A stretch of DNA of 64,000 nt from Candidatus Gastranaerophilales bacterium (GTDB lineage Bacteria > Cyanobacteriota > Vampirovibrionia > Gastranaerophilales > Gastranaerophilaceae), in the NCBI GenBank assembly GCA_944326455.1, contig CALVEA010000007.1, positions 1-64,000 on the forward strand. The letters are read 5' to 3'. A program made the translations under genes and the position numbers. The notes beneath the pieces were generated by a model, which was not told where the DNA came from, did not search any database, and worked only from the letters and a program-made list of their open reading frames with translations. How positions within the stretch are numbered: the stretch's first letter is position 1; each line of letters opens with the position of its first letter. Below are positions 62,045 through 64,000 of the stretch, in pieces.

Positions 62045-62260
62045 GTGTTTAAAAGTCGTGATATGGGAAGAGCTATTGCCGTTAAAAGGTGGACGCCGAC
62101 GGCATTAGAATGTTATAAAAGAGGCTGTAATTGTGACGGATGTTTTTACAGCGATTTTTTTAGCGCAACGGCGCAAAAATGTCAGATGAAAGCTGCCGTT
62201 CTTGAACTTGTAAGAACTATAGGCGCGCCAAACGTCGAACTTCCGCAAATTTTAGAATAA
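62045..62260 (+). CDS. Conserved-looking Cys-rich small protein
   Basis: About 71 residues. WTPTALECYKRGCNCDGCFYSDFF and then TAQKCQMKAAVLELVRTIGAP. The Cys spacing C-x4-C-x-C-x2-C plus a later Cys suggests a small metal or cluster site. The GTG start at 62045 is five bases after GGAGG; a TTG start at 62033 would leave no ribosome site. No family is recognised. It stands alone with its own promoter, upstream of hpf. Confidence 0.65.
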   Translation: MFKSRDMGRAIAVKRWTPTALECYKRGCNCDGCFYSDFFSATAQKCQMKAAVLELVRTIGAPNVELPQILE

Positions 62261-62369
62261 TACCTCCTTATTTTTATGAACATATTTTTTGAGAGAAAAG
62301 TGTTGTCAAGCACTTTAAAAATGTTCTGAAATGTTGTACAATAGAAAGGTAGCACATTAGGAGGTGTAA

Positions 62370-62729
62370 ATGTATATACACGTAAATGGTAAAAACATTG
62401 AGATTACTGACGCTATCAAAGCTTACGTCAAAGAAAAACTCGGCAAAGTGACCAATCATTATGACCAAATTACAGGTATTGACGTAATGCTTTCAGTCAT
62501 CAAAAACCCTGCAGCAACAGGCAAACATGTTGCAGAAGTTTCCTGCAAAATGAACACCGGTGTTGTTCGCTGCGAAGAGTCTGCTGAATCTATGTATGCA
62601 AGTATCGACCTTCTTGCAGACAAGCTCGACAGACAAGTTAAAAAGTTTAAAAATAAGGCTCTGTATTCCGACAAGTCTACAATCCGTAATTCGGAAGAGA
62701 TAGCGGAAGAAGAAGCTGTAGAAAGTTAA
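62370..62729 (+). CDS. hpf: Ribosome hibernation-promoting factor, short form
   Basis: 119 residues: the HPF/RaiA domain MYIHVNGKNIEITDAIKAYVKEKL, the basic helix DLLADKLDRQVKKFKNK, and a short acidic tail, without the ~70-residue dimerisation domain of long HPF. It binds the 30S decoding region to idle ribosomes in poor conditions. GGAGGTG precedes the ATG. Confidence 0.93.
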   Translation: MYIHVNGKNIEITDAIKAYVKEKLGKVTNHYDQITGIDVMLSVIKNPAATGKHVAEVSCKMNTGVVRCEESAESMYASIDLLADKLDRQVKKFKNKALYSDKSTIRNSEEIAEEEAVES

Positions 62730-62767
62730 TATTTAAGCAAAATATGCGGGCAAATTGGTGAAATAAA

Positions 62768-63562
62768 ATGATTAACGGTAAAAAAGTTATTGTAATAATG
62801 CCTGCATACAATGCAGAAAAAACTTTAGAAAAAACTTATAATGAGATTTATCAAAATTTCGTCGACGAGGTTATTCTTGTCGACGATTTCTCTTATGATG
62901 AGACAAAAGAGATTGCTAAAAGACTGGATATAACTACAATCGTTCATGAAAAGAATCTCGGATACGGCGGGAATCAAAAATCTTGTTATCGTGCTGCTCT
63001 GAAAGCCGGTGCTGATATCGTAATTATGCTCCATCCTGATTATCAGTATACGCCAAAACTTATTCCTGCAATTGCCTCTATGATGGCATTTGATGAGTAT
63101 GACGCAGTTATAGCTTCAAGAATGCTCGGAAATTCAGCTCTCAAAGGTGGTATGCCGTTATACAAATTTATCTCTAACAGATTTTTGACTGAATTCCAGA
63201 ACATTGTTATAGGAGAAAAACTATCTGAATATCACACGGGTTTCAGGGGATTTACCCGAAAGATTTTAGAAACTTTACCTCTGGAAGATTGCAGTAATGA
63301 TTTTATTTTTGATAACCAGATGCTTGCGCTTATATTGTTTAACGGATATAAAATAGGTGAAATTTCTTGTCCTACCAAGTATTTTAAAGAAGCTTCTTCA
63401 ATAAATTTTATCCGTTCCTGCAAATACGGACTTGAAGTTTTATTAGTCAGCTTAAAATACAGATTTGCTAAGCTGGGATTTCCTGTGAAATTATTCACAA
63501 AAGAAGGGAAAAAGCTTGAGTTTGATAAAGAATTGAATTACTACAATAAAAGGGGTGGATAA
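62768..63562 (+). CDS. Family 2 glycosyltransferase (polyprenyl-phosphate sugar type)
   Basis: 264 residues: [39 protein letters not shown] (DXD-like), and [10 protein letters not shown]-like acceptor region ([10 protein letters not shown]). It resembles dolichyl/undecaprenyl-phosphate mannosyl- or glucosyltransferases without the C-terminal membrane domain. The next gene starts 2 bp after its stop. Confidence 0.88.
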   Translation: MINGKKVIVIMPAYNAEKTLEKTYNEIYQNFVDEVILVDDFSYDETKEIAKRLDITTIVHEKNLGYGGNQKSCYRAALKAGADIVIMLHPDYQYTPKLIPAIASMMAFDEYDAVIASRMLGNSALKGGMPLYKFISNRFLTEFQNIVIGEKLSEYHTGFRGFTRKILETLPLEDCSNDFIFDNQMLALILFNGYKIGEISCPTKYFKEASSINFIRSCKYGLEVLLVSLKYRFAKLGFPVKLFTKEGKKLEFDKELNYYNKRGG

Positions 63563-63564
63563 AA

Positions 63565-64000
63565 TTGAAAATAGTTTTAGGAACATCAAACCCGAATAAA
63601 GTCAGAGAAATAAATGAAATGGTTACCGGCACGGGAATAGAATTTATTCTTCCGCCGGAAGGGTTTGACCCGATTGAAGACGGAGAGACTTTTGAAGAAA
63701 ATTCTCTTATAAAAGCGCGCGCTGCCTGGAAAATTTCCGGAAACTGGGCATTAGCCGATGATTCAGGTCTATGTATAAAATCATTGGACGGTGCTCCCGG
63801 AATTCATTCCGCAAGATATGCAGAAACTCCGCAAAAACGTATAGACAGAGTGCTAGAGGAGCTTACGGGAGTTAAAGACAGGGAAGCATATTTTGAGTGC
63901 TGTATGACTTTAATTAACCCAAAAGGCGAGATTGCAAAAGTTTCCGTCGGTATTTGCGAGGGTTCAATTGTCGAAAAACAACGCGGAACCCACGGCTTTG
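63565..64000 (+). CDS. rdgB: XTP/dITP diphosphatase, 5' part
   Basis: The frame from TTG 63565 (after GGGGTGG) reads KIVLGTSNPNKVREI, then DGETFEENSLIKARAAW, ADDSGLCIKSLDGAPGIHSARYA, the signature of the Ham1/RdgB family, which removes non-canonical purine triphosphates. About 145 of ~200 residues lie in the window; the end is beyond 64000. Because the start is TTG it is easily missed. Confidence 0.93.
   Translation, partial: MKIVLGTSNPNKVREINEMVTGTGIEFILPPEGFDPIEDGETFEENSLIKARAAWKISGNWALADDSGLCIKSLDGAPGIHSARYAETPQKRIDRVLEELTGVKDREAYFECCMTLINPKGEIAKVSVGICEGSIVEKQRGTHGF

Overview
The window looks like a chromosome segment of a low-G+C, anaerobic, two-membrane gut bacterium. My best guess is an uncultured Gastranaerophilales-type member of the non-photosynthetic sister class of Cyanobacteria. 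That is an inference from several features: mDAP-type murE, a beta-barrel-like protein ending in Phe, a prepilin fused to a tail-fibre chaperone domain, reverse rubrerythrin, ferritin and a glycyl-radical spare part, and strong sigma70-type promoters. No marker gene in the window proves the taxonomy.

Layout. 1-4169: tRNA-Ala with a tandem duplication, a membrane acyltransferase, and an ArsR/Bcp module divergent from a CoA-disulfide reductase-rhodanese across a perfect palindrome. 4258-8350: two FimB/FimE-sized tyrosine recombinases flank tRNA-Met, a barrel-like protein and ilvE. 8368-8599: a 184-bp segment bounded by exact 24-bp inverted sites lies between the second recombinase and a ten-gene glycan operon (8710-19789). 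The operon mixes glycosyltransferases, two radical SAM enzymes, an aldo/keto reductase, gmd and a PqqD/HprK-like/nucleotidyltransferase trio. The arrangement suggests a fim-like phase switch on a surface-glycan operon. 19775-23459: GNAT-like protein, ferritin, Crp/Fnr regulator, mini glycyl-radical protein and ferritin-like protein. 23576-30677: accessory region bracketed by tRNA-Leu/tRNA-Gln and tRNA-Ser, holding hairpin elements built on the local tRNA sequence, a zeta-like toxin/partner pair between two copies of a palindromic repeat, and a single-chain restriction-modification enzyme.

30787-40519: housekeeping (glyS, rubrerythrin, alaS, mnmG, a SpoIID-like protein, a zinc alcohol dehydrogenase). 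40559-44566: mosaic tandem duplication of small membrane-protein genes next to a large multidomain protein, with a gene remnant, resembling a toxin/immunity-type array. 44981-49094: nagA-like, murE and ftsI on the minus strand. 49399-52038: a small protein, octamer repeats, the prepilin/YadA-head/S74 chimera and a candidate small RNA. 52159-54677: anmK and mnmE. 54775-60295: a second glycan cluster (acetyltransferase, GT9, GT2, FrhB-pyruvyltransferase fusion, GT8). 60441-64000: murF, a Cys-rich small protein, hpf, a GT2 and the start of rdgB.

Four observations stand out: the putative invertible promoter with its recombinases; the tRNA-flanking elements that carry a GCGAAGC mini-hairpin and copies of the adjacent tRNA's T-arm or end; the repeat-bounded TA cassette and RM island in the same tRNA-bracketed region; and the chimeric prepilin. 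No CRISPR array was seen.
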